Positions 24,151 through 36,128 of a stretch of 64,000 nucleotides of DNA are shown piece after piece. The translations under genes were made by a program, and so were the position numbers. A model generated the notes under the pieces. The model made no database searches and had not been told where the DNA came from. It saw only the letters and a program-made list of their open reading frames with translations. Source of the DNA: Topomyia yanbarensis (lineage: Eukaryota > Arthropoda > Insecta > Diptera > Culicidae); contig NC_080670.1 in NCBI RefSeq assembly GCF_030247195.1, forward strand, positions 159,972,580-160,036,579. Direction: 5' to 3'. Position 1 is the stretch's first letter, and each line of letters opens with the position of its first letter.

Positions 24151-26201
24151 CCTTCTTGCCTGTATCTCATACTGCTGTCAACCCGACAGTGGACTCAAAC
24201 CCTCTGAAAATGTCTTTCTTAAGCAAAAATGCCTTCTCTTATAAAAAGCAAATTTGAATTTGTTTCCTTTTCTCCTTTTTTAAATTTTATTGAATTACTT
24301 TTCTAAAAAATCAACTTAAAGCTAAACCACAGATATAACACTATGAGAAAATTCCTTAAAAAATATTGATCCGCCAATTTTGTCATAACACTAGCGCCAC
24401 CTTTTATATACAGTCCCAACCACTTATTTGCAACACAGTTATCCGTCAAGCTCGGGAACAATTTTTCACTAGTGGTCTGTATCCCGTATACTTGCGCACA
24501 TAATCACATATGCGGCCACAGTTCCAACTAAAAGTATATTCAAAATGACCGTTAAAGCGCGCCAATAATTGTTTTCGTGTGTTATGTCTGCTAGTCTGTG
24601 GCTAAACTGTAATTATATTAAACTTTTACGTTGTGAGCATTGGAAATTCTCCAGTACCAGTTAAATCAATTCCGAAAATAACTGAATTTTTCGGGAAACT
24701 GTCAAAAATGATGCAGTAAATTAAATGCTTCTCTGGTCACAAAATGCTTTAAATCTGAAGTTTGAAAAGTACCCATTGAGTTTTTCGCAGCATTGTAAAT
24801 GGATCATCGATGTGGCATTTCATGATAGATAAGAATATTTGTATCCAGCCAGGTGTTGTTTTTCGTTTATTGACTCAGCTGTTGTGAAAGGTTGTACGTA
24901 AAATAATAAAAAGAAAAAAAACATTTTGAGAAAAAATAACAACGGATAAATTTACCCTCAAAAAGATCACCGAAAGCGGCCGAGACGTCGGGTAATTTCA
25001 TAAAACAAATCATCACTTAACAAAACTTAATTAAAATTAGGTCTTGTGCCCTTAACGCGCAAAACGGTTTAGTCCAATTTTTATTGCATAAATCATCACT
25101 GCCAAAGATTAAAACCCCTTGTGGCAGAAACCATTGTCAAGCCGATAGTATCAAGCAAGGGACTTGTTTACCTTTTGGTAGAAAATCAATCTCATTTGTT
25201 AAGGTTGCTCTGAAAAAAACTCGATAAGCGGTCATCTTTGGAAACGAAAAAAAAAGTACAGCTTCTCCTGTACATCCAACGGAATTCTCAGCAAACTGCG
25301 GTTGACACAACACGGCAAGTGCTGCCAGCAAAAGTAGATACCATCAACGTGATAGAAAAATTTAAATTTAGTTTTATTTGGACAGCGTCACGCGAATGGG
25401 CTTAAATGTGAATGATCATTAGGAAAAAATAGAGTATGGAATTAATGGTACTTTTGCGACTAATAAATAGTTCTGAGGAAGGCTGAAAAGTAATTGGGGT
25501 TGATCCCTAAATTTGTGCATGTGATGCACAGGCCAACTTAAAGTTAAGTCAGATTTTCGTGCGTCCGATTCTCCTCGTCAGTAGCAGCAAGACACCAAAT
25601 CCAAAAATGACATGCAACTTTGTTGTACAGTTGAAACAACAAGTCGGGTCTTGTGTTCCGATGGTATAGTTCGTCTAATGTTATACTGATGAGGACCAAT
25701 ATTCCTAGTTTTGAGGTGAGTCATGTTTTCCGTCCTTTTTTAAGGTTTTTGGGAACATGTCCATTGGAAAATAGACCAGAAAAAAAGAATAACCGGAACG
25801 GTGAGAACGAAGATACGGTGAAAATTCACCTTTTTGTTGAAAACACTGAGAAAAGATATGTCCTCAAGTAGAAATCGAACCTGCGATCTCCCAGCAAAGA
25901 TAAACTCAAGATAGAGTGGTCGGATGATTCCCATGTACCATCAAAATGCGACCCCTCGATGAATCTGGTTCACCGTCAGTGTGACAGCTCAATAATAAAT
26001 TGAAGCGAAGCTTTGCGAAATAGAAACAACGTCGATATTTGCGTCGTATCTATGACAATGCGTTATTTCGAAAAAAACAAGCAAGCTTTCGTCTGGAAAA
26101 TAAACAAACTTTGAGGTTTTTAAAGTTCGGTAATTAATTGATGTGACTAATGCCGATTTCGTTTTTAGATTAGTGTCACTCTATAGGTTAAAGTGACCAG
26201 G

Positions 26202-26252
26202 CGTCCCGGATTAAGCGGAACAGTCCCGGATTAGGCGGAACAGTCCCGGATT
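26202..26252. repeat. Short tandem repeat, about 20-bp unit
   Basis: GTCCCGGATTAGGCGGAACA-type units occur about two and a half times in a row. Confidence 0.85.
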
Positions 26253-26982
26253 TAAGGATCTTGTCCCTCATGGTAAAATGGACCGGAAAGTTTACCAAAA
26301 TTCTGCTTTTTACACCAAAATACCCATTCATATTGTCCAAAACTCTCATAAAAGTTTTAGGCCGCGCAGCTTGATTCCCGAACTAAGTGGGGAATGTAAA
26401 AAAATGAGCCGATTTATTCTTTATTCGGGCCTATTTTCGACTTTTAATACGAGCCAGGTCATGTACAAGTTTACACGCCAATATAGACAACGTGTTTCTT
26501 TTATAAAAAGATTGTTTACTACATTGATTTGTTTCGTAACCATAGCATTTTGTCGACGCATTCTAAATATTGACGACGCCTATTAACGAGGGGGAAGCAA
26601 ATGCATACTATTATTCAGTTCACTGGTTCACGGTTACTGTACCATCATTTGTTAATTGCTGGTATAGGACCTACGGGGACCAATGTCTCCTATGAGCCAA
26701 TTGTCACCGTCCCTTCCCTTTGATCGGCCACCTTTTTTTAGCTACAGTGGACTGCGTTCAGGCTTTATATATTGTTATCACTGTTTGCGTCCCATTAGCT
26801 AGCTCAGTCACCACCAGACTTTGGTAGTGAATAGAGCTATGGAGAAGTGTATGGAAGTTGGGATTAATCTCAGTTAAGATCCACAAGGAGCAAAAACATA
26901 TTGCTACATTGGCGTGATAGCAAGAAAAGTTTCGATTCACTTTGGTTCTCATCGGTAAAAAATCAAGAGCTTCCATACCCTC

Positions 26983-27222
26983 GGGACATCAGTTCCGATA
27001 ACAGACTCTTTAGACACATACTTGTGGAGACAAACAGAGTAATACTAGCAACTATGAATATACGCTGGCATCACGGATCCTATAAGTTTTTCATGGGCTC
27101 CTTTACTTTCCCTCACAAATGCATCGTTCTTGTTTGATTACACTTTTGACAGATCGTTGGGCTGCAATTTTTGCCACTTCGATAGTCTGTGTGTAAACAG
27201 TCTGTATTCCCGATGTCCCAAG
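26983..27222. mobile_element. MITE, relative of 43578-43779
   Basis: The arms share GGGACATC, then ACAGACT-TTTA-ACACA, in inverted orientation. The interior GGAGACAAACAGAGTAATACTAG-like and CATAAG-TTTTCATGGGC blocks match the 43.6 kb element in order. No coding capacity. Confidence 0.65.
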
Positions 27223-27769
27223 TTTGAATAATACACGTAATTACGTTTCTTTTTTGGATTTAGTGTAGCTAGCGGTCCAGTCAACCGTTAGTTACTGACG
27301 AGGAGAATTTGCGAAACGCTAAACCTGACAAATTTATTTTACTATGTTTTGACTATTTATCGTTAAAAGTGTGTTTCCACAAACCGTTCAAATGTAATGT
27401 AATTGGTAGCGCATATCAAAGGAGTCGTTAAGGTTGCAGATTCGAATACCATGTTCGGATGATTTTTTTCACTGTTTCACTTCCATCATATCATTAGTTA
27501 ATCCTTCGATATTTTACCCTGAAAATGACAACAATATATTACTAAAACGAATAACAAAAAAAAAACAAATTATTTCAATCAAAATCGAGTTCTACGCCGC
27601 CAAACTATCATCAGTTATTTTCAAGTTGTACGAATAGCTTTTGAAGATTTGTGAAATATTTATTTTGTTGTTGAAAACATCAACTTTAACGTGTAGTTTT
27701 TTATACTATACGAAGTAATTCTATGATGGTAAATTTTTTCCACCGCAAAGCAAGCTCTTCCTTCAGAAT

Positions 27770-27930
27770 CCGTCGTATGACGAAATCACCTTGTTGTGTT
27801 ATGGATGACGGAGCATACGTAAAGGTGGACTTTCAGTAGATTCCAGGAAATCACTATGTCAATACTGGAGACAAGTATGATGTACAAGAGTACCACAGAA
27901 AAAGGAGATATCAAAGTTTGCCTTGAAATA
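27770..27930 (+). pseudogene. DD37E transposase scrap (first catalytic Asp region)
   Basis: The frame reads CCVMDDGAYVKVDF, a stop, then IPGNHYVNTGDKYDV. This matches residues 143-174 of the intact transposase at 56548, including the Asp-Asp of the first catalytic site. Here the conserved Glu after the Asp pair has become Gly. The frame then breaks near a GAGTACCACAG phrase. It is an independent old copy of the family. Confidence 0.8.
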
Positions 27931-29536
27931 TTATGATCTGTCAAGCGATTTGTTCGAGCGGAAAATAAAGAGAGTAATAATCATCGATGGGCAAGGTGTT
28001 CTTGAAATAATTTTACTGAAAGCAGCTGTTTATATGTTTAAGATCTTGTAGGGATTCTACCGGCTTCTGGCAGAAGTGTGCTTCATATTATTTCACGTAA
28101 AGGAAATGCTAGAATTTTATTATCATTTTTAAATAGTTATGACGGATCATGAGATTGTGAGAACGTGGGTTAATATACAACTAATAACCAATATTCAAAT
28201 TAAAATGGTCTAAGCTTAAATTAATTAATTAGTTTCCTGCAATTTGAAAAGACTGAGATTGTATTGTGCCATTCTATCGTAGATACAAATTCCCTTTATG
28301 TTAGTGACATCTACTGTTTTTTTTTATTTTCACAAAAATTAGCTCGGATTGTCCCCTCTCTCCTAACCTAGCACAACCTGTAGTCCGGCATCGATACCTA
28401 GGTGGATCATCTTGTCTTAGAATTCTAAGGAGTTTACCCATTCGATCGAATTAGTCAATTTTAAACAGCGGCAGTGAGTATTTCAGTATGAAAAGTCAGG
28501 AAAAGGAATCATACAGCGGAGAGTAAAACAGCGTGACAGAAGACGATCATATCGATAATGTTAGGGAACGAAAAACAAAAGCAAGGAGTTTATGGTTTTT
28601 GACAAAATGTTTATGATAATCGCAAAATTTACATTGACAGTAGTACGAAAAGGGGTTGTTTGATTGTGGTTGTAGTATAGACACTGCTTAGCTGAGTCTG
28701 AGGTTGGTATTTTACCGTTTTGCATTAGTTTTAAAGTATGAAGAACGACAGAAACAAACACACAGACAAAGACGCCGAAATAATGTGATTTGGAACACAA
28801 CAAAGATTGGAAACATTTTTTTTGTAGTGAATAAAATCAACGAGTACCGAACTAAATGTACAGATAAAAATGGTATTAAAACAAAAAAACGGTGTGGACA
28901 TAGTATTGCGGTGTGTTTACATGATTTACACTGAATTTTACACAAAAGGAAAGAGCCGAAAAAATAAGTAAAAGGACAACAAAGGTTTCACCAACACATA
29001 GTCACTTCAAACGGTAGCGAGTATTGTATATGCACATGTATGTATGCAACTTCGATAGTATATTGGATAGGAAAACGAAGTTTGAACCATTTAAACTTGA
29101 CAGCACTGTATCTTTTCTGTACACTATAATACACTATAATGCAACAATCTGGCTAGATTGTTGCTCAGATAGTATTATTCTGTCCGTCGAAATGAGAACT
29201 TGGCTGACATTCCATCTAACCACCTGCCCTTGTATTGCGACAGTCAAAGGCTGCTGTTAATTTAAGTCCAACGAATTCGTAAAATTAACGTCAAAGCCTG
29301 CTCGATCGAAATAAACAATGAACTAAAAGATACCGAAACTTAGTGGCTCTTATTGAATTCCTTTCAACTGTTTCTAGCGTCTGCCTTCACTGATTAGTGG
29401 ACTGCGTTCGATGATTACAAAACCATATCAAAGTAAAAAACTGATTGTATTGTTATAAGAGACCCTGGACATCGAATCTATCTCAAATTAAAAAATTAAT
29501 AACAGTTAGGGACAAATTTTTTCGTTTGATCCGTAC
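27931..29536. other. Stretch downstream of the ADAM transmembrane exon, no exon found
   Basis: I looked on the minus strand for a cytoplasmic ADAM exon starting in the phase left by the transmembrane exon and found none convincing. The segment is AT-rich, with short chance frames on both strands at 28560-28945. Confidence 0.4.
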
Positions 29537-29639
29537 CTGTAACAGACAGCCATCAGTGCGAAACAGAGGAAGACACATTTCACGATTACCACTAACATGA
29601 TCACCATAGCTAATGTGCTGACTTTACCTTGGTCATGGT
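29537..29639 (-). CDS. mmd: ADAM (mmd-like) exon: transmembrane helix
   Basis: The 103-base exon encodes 33 whole codons between split codons: HDQGKVST, then the hydrophobic run LAMVIMLVVIVKCVFLCFALM, then AVCY and the start of an Arg. This is a single membrane span of about 23 residues with a positive residue just inside, as in type I ADAM proteins. The exon starts with AC, completing GAC (Asp) with the lone G left by the exon ending at 30862, so the phase fits. The acceptor AATAG lacks a good pyrimidine tract, and the donor GTACGG is weak. If the donor were skipped, the frame would stop nine codons later. The exon call rests on phase and hydrophobicity. Confidence 0.75.
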
Positions 29640-30861
29640 CTATTGTTTCGTATATTGTTTTTTTTTATATTATTTTTGTGTGTGAATGTGTTGGTTGGCA
29701 GCGATTCGGTTTCGTGGAAGGAGTTGGCACGCGCGTCATGTAAACCAATTTCGATTGGTGGTGGTGGTGGTGGTTGTGGTTGATGGGTTAACAAAGGTAA
29801 ATTAAGATAGAGAAAAATGGCGGGGCAAAAAGCCGAGTGCGCGTAAAAAGAGAGAATGCAATGGTGGAAATTTTAATTGGTTACTTTGTATGCGAATTGT
29901 TTGTGATTGGAGTAAAATTTGATCATAACAGTATAAGGAACGATAGTGGAAGTAAATGACAAAAGAAATGATTTTCAATTAACTAAAGTGAACAGTGTTG
30001 CCGAGTGGCTCAAATTATGATAAAACTACTGGAATGGGAATGTTCTGATTTCTGGACAGTTGGACCATGAATGAAGAATAGCAGATATGTGAGGAGTTTT
30101 ATATTCAGCAATCTGCTTTCTGTTCTGTCGAAATGATTGATCACTGCGACAGAAAATAGATTTATTATGGTCATTGTTGAATGTAGAAACCCAGCTCGAT
30201 AGATTTAGAGATGAAAACTTCTTACAGATTGCATTTTCTAGTTTGAATGGTAATAACTGTGATGATTTTATTATTGGGATGAACAGCTCCTACAAACTAC
30301 AGATGTGGGGTACAAACTATTGGATTTTGAAAGAAAACGATTACCATTGTCATAATGTTACTGTCATCTTGTTAGTGTGAAGTAATATTTCGTGTGAACT
30401 TCACAAATATTTTCCGAAATATCGGTTCGGTGTCGCTTTGAAGGACCAAATAATTGAATGTAGAAGTATAACATCTTCTCGGCGAATAAGACGAAAGGAG
30501 AATATGGAGCGTTGTTTTCTAGACGTTTCGGAATGTCACACAATCCATGTTGCTTAAACTGGAAACAATTACCGCGATGGGATGATTGTGTGTTTACCTT
30601 CGTTGCTATGGAAAAGTAAACACTTCCACTTCTGCACATGTGATTGTATATTATTACTGAATGACAACTAAATAAAATTATTGATAGCTATACATAGAGT
30701 ATGATGCAATGTTTTAAATAAATTACAGAAACACTTAAAAATGAGACAGGAAACAATAAATAGGTAAATTCATGTAGATTATGTTTTGCTATGATGGCGA
30801 GGAATCCGACTAAGGGAATATTAATAAAAGACTGCAAACTTGGAGTTCGTGGCACACTTAC

Positions 30862-31018
30862 CGTATCGAGTAGTTTTCTTTTCCATTACGGCGGAGAGAC
30901 CATCCGTCGTGGAGGCGGTTACTGGGGATGCGTACGTCGTTGTGATATGAGCTTGAATCGAGCAGTCCGGTCCGGTCCAGCCGAACTTGCAAAAGCACTT
31001 GTTTGTGTTCGTGCAATC
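30862..31018 (-). CDS. mmd: ADAM (mmd-like) exon: end of EGF-like module and stalk
   Basis: The 157-base exon has a good acceptor (TTTCCGCAG) and donor (GTAAGT). It starts in phase 0 with DCTNTN, then KCFCKFGWTGPDCS, which supplies the last cysteines of the EGF-like module begun in the exon ending at 40857. After it comes a Thr/Ser-rich stalk with TTTYASPVTASTTD, then lysine-rich sequence. The Cys-X-Cys-X8-Cys pattern and the following Ser-Ile match the ADAM22/23 EGF end. The stalk is the expected link between EGF module and membrane and is a likely O-glycosylation zone. A plus-strand frame at 30791-31126 is its shadow. Confidence 0.9.
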
Positions 31019-31546
31019 CTGCGGAAAGCATGTAAATTAGCGAGAGTGAGTAAAGTGTATATCTCTATCTATTATTGTACATGTATGTTGAATTGCTACT
31101 TGACCTTTTGCATTGATTTGGTGTAATTGTTTTCTATTATTCATCCTAGCCCATAAATCCATTTCATTGCCTGATTATTCTACTACTTACAATGACGTAA
31201 ATTCCAGCCTAACGCCGGGTTATCAAAAACACAGAATAATCCGTATTTATACAGATTTATCAGCTTCTTTTTCAGACCAAGAATCTATATATACAGATTT
31301 CATAGATTTTTTAGAAATTTTACAAAAACTATTGTCAGAAATATCTTTACCCTTGGAAGAATCGATTTCTACTGTTTTCTGTGTTGAACGAATAACAAAT
31401 TAAGAGAAATCTGCAAAACAAAAGTTGGTACACAAATCTTATTAGCCCTATTCAAAAGTTTATATGGAATTGTAATGTTCTGTTAACTTTGTTAATTCTC
31501 AATCTTCCAACAGTTACATTGTCGACTTAATGTATATAACATTATG

Positions 31547-31932
31547 TACACACTAAATTTTGATTGCCGAATATCAGCAAAATATTACTGAATTTTTTTG
31601 AACTGAAAGATCAGCTTCCAGCAAAAAATATTCCGCTGAAATTTCAGCAATTCGAAGCTGTCAAAATTTGCTGAACTGTCAGTTTGATTTACGGAAACTC
31701 AGAAAATTTGCCATACTTTCACTGATTGTTTCAGTAATCAAATTCTATAGGTTTGTTGATTTTCGGCAAAATAATGGACTTAATGAAAATCAGCGACTCA
31801 AAAATGGCAACACTGAAATCTTAGCAAGTCTTGTTTTGCACGTCTTGTTTTTTTTTGAAGAATAAACATTATGTTTAAAAAGTTTCAGTAAAATATTTTG
31901 CTGAAACAAAATACAAAAAATTAGTGTGTGTA
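31547..31932. mobile_element. MITE with TACACAC ends, copy 1
   Basis: TACACACTAAATTTTG at the left is matched, inverted, by CAAAAAATTAGTGTGTGTA at the right. The interior is rich in TCAGCAAA and GCTGAA words. The ends are TA, consistent with a TA target. A related copy lies at 35422-35668. Confidence 0.75.
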
Positions 31933-32289
31933 TCAACAAAAATCATTAAATGATGAATTCAATTATTCTTCTATTGTGCGCATCGACAGCTTTCTGAATG
32001 CAAAATTTCAGAACCATTTGCATTGGTTTTTTACGAAATTGTAAACAGTTCTATGTTTGACTGATTTGAACCAGAGGAGTACGTATCTTAGATAGTCCAG
32101 CGAAATGTCAAACGACTAAAATAATTTGATACAGATTTTCCGAAAAGTAAATACAGATGAAAAGATTTTTTAGGACAAAACACATATTTGCTTTTAGCAA
32201 CACTGCCTGACGCTGTCTAATTCCTGTCAAAAAAAATGCGGACGAACATGATCAGGCGATTTAAAAAGTTTGACGTTTGACTCAACCCG

Positions 32290-32700
32290 CCCGTGCTAAT
32301 TGCCCCTAGGAACAAATGCAATTTGCGAATGCGATTTAAAGGCAATTTCAATACTTAGACAAATTCATTGGCGGCTGAAACGGACTTGGTTGTTTTTTGC
32401 GTTTTTCAAACATGGCGGTTCATGTTTGGCTTAAGCTTAAAATTGTTTTTGAACAATTGGTGTGTTCTCACTTGTATTTTGTTTGTCTAGTGCACTTAAT
32501 TTGGCCAACGAATGTAGAAAATTGTGGAATCGGGTTGGGCTGCAAAAAAAATGACGGCGGCAAATTGCCCAAATGTTGCATTTGAAATAGCCCCCTAATT
32601 GCCAGCAATTTGGTGGCAAATTGAAGGGCAATTAGCGCATCCGAGTTGGCAAATAGCCCCCCGTTAGCCAGCAACTTGCCCTTTTTGACTGGGATGGAAG
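32290..32700 (-). repeat. Dispersed repeat, copy B (inverted relative to 8465-8700)
   Basis: In reverse complement it gives CAAGTTGCTGGCTAACGG, GCAATTAGGGGGCTATTTC and CAAATTGCC-GTCATTTTTTT in the same order as the 8.5 kb copy. The right end is near GGGCAAGTT-CCCTTTTTGACTGGG. No coding capacity. Confidence 0.65.
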
Positions 32701-33769
32701 CCCAAAACAAAAAGTAGCATAGAATAGGCAAAATAATACGACTGACGTCACTTTTAGGAATGTTTGACACGTAGTAGACGTTGCCTAGTTCGGACATGAA
32801 AAGTGTCGTGGCACATGCATTTTTGAAAGTGAATTTGTTTACAAATTAATTGCTTCGAATTCTTCAACTTTCTTCATTTATGAGCGTTTATTTCAGCCCT
32901 TCTTAGGAGTATCGTATATAAATCCAAAGTGATCGTGAATTGGTACAGTAGCGGTGAATTGCAAATAGTGCAATACAAGCCTTTCTGTTAGCAAAGGGAA
33001 CATTTGTTAATAAAATAATTAGAGGTGGGTAATGTCAGGAATATAATCTTGAGATTGACGTACAACTATTCGTTGGCGTATCATATCGCGTTACTTATGC
33101 AGTACACGAACAAATCATCAGTGCGTGGATACTATACTTTGCTCTGAACTGATTGCGTCTGAGTATCCCATACGAAATGAGAAACAAAGTAGCCCAAAGA
33201 AGGTCTTTCGTCGGACAAACGTTGGACGGCGTTCAACAGATTTTTTAACAGACGTTAATTATTGGACTTTTTTGGGTTTATTAGCGAATACAGGCAGAAT
33301 CCGAAAACTAAGGCAAAATCTAATCGAGTTCCAGCTACACTCCAACAGGTGATGGTAGTGTACAGCTGGAAAGGTAATAAGTTTAGGAAATGCATTCCCC
33401 ATTTCTGTCCCCACCAAAGTTGTTTTCATGCTCAATTCGGGCTCTGAGCCCCTACAGAATCGACTTCAAATATTCGGACCGGCATTACTGTTACCCAGTA
33501 CAAGATACTATATCGATTTTTCATTGGTCGTTTTTGGCAAGAAAGAGAGACGATAGATATGAAATTTACCAGATTGTTTGACTCCTAGCAGCAGAAGGCA
33601 AAGAATTCTTCACTCTCTCTTCGATTATGCGTATATGAGCCTGCCCAGTAACGGGTGTTCAATAAAAATGAGAATGATTTCAATACTTTTTAATGATTTC
33701 AATTTAGAATTGCTCTCTAGACTCCCTAGAATTGGGTGGCATGTTTCTTTTCGCTCGGGTGCTGTCAGT

Positions 33770-34690
33770 TCAATCGAAGATGGCGTCGAAACAGCAAGCA
33801 TTCCGCCAACGTGTTGTACGGTTTTACGAAACCCATGGTCATCGTGGAAAAAACGTGGACTGTAGACCACTTTCGAGACGAAAACGTGCCCGTGAGTGCA
33901 GTTTACCGGATTCTGGTATCTCTGAGCGTGGAGCGGAAGGCCGGTGGCGGCCGTCCGGCGAAGACAATGACGAAAAGGAAGAAGAAGTAAGCGTTGAAAA
34001 AGCTGTTCGACAACAAGGACGGGACGAGTTTGCGTGACGCCGGTTGAAAATATCACTGCTCCCATACCTTGATTTACCGACACTTCAAGATGGAGGACAT
34101 CATCAATCGGAAGAAGACTCGGTTCCCAGAGTACACGGATGAGCAGATAGCTATCGTGAAATAACATTTCCGCTCTGGAAGACCCAGAAAATGATAGCAA
34201 CTATTCCAGTGACAAGTCGGTCACCCCCCGAAATAAAATATAAGTTTAAGCATAAATTTTGAAAAACAGTTATGCTGCACATCGTCATATCGAACAGAGG
34301 GATTTCAATGCCGTGCTTCAAGCAGAGCTGTCTGGCCATTAATCAATAAATGTTCCAGGAGGCCGTTCTTAAAGGAGCATCATGCGGATGGGAAGTACGT
34401 CTTCTGGCTGGACAAGGCGTCTTCGCCATGAAGACGCTGGAGTACCTTGAGTAGAAAAAGATACTGTACGTGCCCAACGAAAGGGACCCGACCAACTTGC
34501 CCCCAGTGCCGTCCCATTGAGGATTTTTTCAGCTTCCTCAGTACCCCAGTGTACAAAAATAATTGGCGTGCCAAGGATACGAAGCAGTTGACCACCGGGA
34601 TCCGGAATTGTATCCGGAAGATGGACGTCAGTGCCGTCCAGCGCTCTTGTGAGAGCATCGCGACTAAGTTGCGCCGTACAGCTTGACCAG
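33770..34690 (+). pseudogene. IS630-Tc1-mariner transposase relic, second DD37E-spaced lineage
   Basis: The N-terminal part starts with ATG at 33780, giving MASKQQAFRQRVVRFYETHG. After a one-base shift come KWTVDHFRDENVPVSAVYRI-like DNA-binding helices and a GGGRPAKTMTKRKKK linker. A C-terminal part at 34330-34690 has CLAINQ, a FWLDKAS block carrying the second catalytic Asp, then YVPNERDPTNLP and QCRPIEDFFSFLS with the catalytic Glu, and a final basic helix. Counting through the frame breaks, the Asp-Glu spacing is about 37. The first catalytic block is missing, with AT-rich sequence at 34180-34320 in its place. It is clearly a different family from the 56.5 kb transposase. Frameshifts and stops make it dead. 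The antisense 191-residue frame 33625-34200 is a shadow. Confidence 0.8.
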
Positions 34691-35199
34691 GGCCGCTTCT
34701 CCAATATTCATTGATGTTTTTTGAAGAATAAACATGTTTTTAATAAAGAATACACCAGTACAAGGGAAATAAATGGAACTACTTTGAAAATGCAACAGAT
34801 GATCGAAATTGCGTAGGTTCGTTCAGACCAGTTGCATAATTTGCCCTGAGCTTACTCGTGACGTCGATTTTGCGCAGTATAATTGCGTCTTTGGACCTGT
34901 CTATGCACCGACGCACGAAGTTGAGATCGATGGTGTGGCTACAAGCTCGTATCGGGCAATTTCAGCCGGGCTTGCTCTGCCAAACTATGCCTTCCGCGAA
35001 AATATTCGTCTGCCTGTTCGGTTTCTTTTGTGTTATGGGTCATGCATTGCACTATATGCTATCAATTGAGTCATACAGCGACCCATTTCAGCAATACGGA
35101 ACGTTGTGGCAGTAGGAATGTTAAAAAATGCTGCTATTATGAGTAGGGGTCCGCTACCCGAAATCTTGTTGCGCGAAACTCTTTATAACACTGTACAGT

Positions 35200-36010
35200 G
35201 TACACCATAGTATTACAGAGGAACAACATTCAGTTTTAGTAGAGAAAATCGAGAAGCGCCTACAAGTGGACGCTATTTTCGCCGATTTATCGAAAGCCTT
35301 TGACAAAGTTCCTCATCGTCTTGCTGTCGCAAACTTAAAATGTATCGGGTTGCCGAGCTGGCCGGACGCAGTGGATCTGGTGTTACCTGACAAGTCTTGG
35401 TGCTTTTGTTGGATTTAGAGCTACACACATAATCTTGTTCTACCGAATCCCATTTTTTTTTGCTACTTTTAACGAGTTTTGCACAGCCGAGCGCTCAGCT
35501 AACATAGCTTTTACCGAGATCTCAGTAGAAGTGACGTTTGTTTTGAATAAACTCGGTAAATATATCGCTGAAAATCAGTAAATTAACGCCACTTTGCTGA
35601 GCTATCAGTTGCAAAATTTTACTGACTGTTCAGCTGTGCGGAAATTACCGAACTGAATTGAGTGTGTACGATATTCACCTTTTTCGGCACAATCTCGAGT
35701 GTGCCACAAGGGAGTCATCAAAGTCCACTGATATTCGTATGATTTGTCAACGACCTCTGCAAGCTTCTTAAGTCGTCCAAAATAGTGTACAAAGAGGATT
35801 TCAAAGTATTTCTGGCAATACCCTTATCCCTGGATTGCTGCGCACTTCAGTTTGATATCGACCTGGTCACGGAGTGGTGTGAAATCAACGGGACAAAAAT
35901 TAACACAGGCAAATGCAATCAATCATTACGATTACGATCTAAAATTTCCTTCGACTATAGAACTGCATCGACCATTATTAGCCGAGTTACTGTGATAATA
36001 GACCTTGGCA
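35200..36010 (+). pseudogene. Non-LTR retrotransposon RT relic, interrupted by a MITE
   Basis: The first block, 35210-35400, reads EEQHSVLVEKIEKRLQ, then IFADLSKAFDKVPHRLA, the reverse-transcriptase palm strand with a catalytic Asp. The second block, 35690-35960, reads through frameshifts as VPQGSH-like, then FVNDLCKLLKSSKIVYKEDF, where the catalytic YADD is changed to YKED, then LVTEWCEINGTKI. The MITE at 35422-35668 separates the two. Reverse transcriptase in such elements copies RNA at a nicked target. This copy has lost the catalytic motif and its 5' part. Confidence 0.85.
35422..35668. mobile_element. MITE with TACACAC ends, copy 2, inside the LINE
   Basis: The left end TACACACATAAT, then TTCTACCGAAT, pairs with GGAAATTACCGAACTG, then AATTGAGTGTGTA at the right. 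It interrupts the reverse-transcriptase relic between its two coding blocks. The interior has TCAGC words like copy 1 at 31547. Confidence 0.75.
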
Positions 36011-36128
36011 TTTCTTATGATTCTGGTTCATAATTTGGGAATACACAGCCGACAGTTAAACGATGTTCATGATTTCAGGAGGTTATTCGCGATTTTCGTA
36101 ATTTCTCATCACGTTACCGTCATGAGCT

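Larger units (their letters stand above)
24151..27769. other. Stretch without a recognised gene
   Basis: No protein family was recognised. It contains a possible SINE-like segment with a B-box-like GGTTCGATTTC (minus, about 25882-25892), the short tandem repeat 26202-26252 and a MITE at 26983-27222. Confidence 0.4.
31019..33600. other. ADAM intron: MITE and dispersed repeats
   Basis: This part of the 9.8-kb intron holds the TACACAC MITE (31547-31932), AT-rich sequence with CAGATTT-like words at 31230-31330 and 32120-32170, and repeat copy B (32290-32700). Nothing coding was recognised. A GGTGGGTAATGTCAGGA phrase at about 33026 looks like a transposon end without a visible partner. Confidence 0.45.

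Noticed and set aside
27370..27450. tRNA-like segment with GGTAGCGCA and ATTCGAATACC
   Set aside because: No full cloverleaf can be drawn and the B-box is imperfect; at most a SINE-derived scrap.
33625..34200. 191-residue minus-strand open frame
   Set aside because: Antisense to the transposase relic at 33770-34690; no family resemblance of its own.
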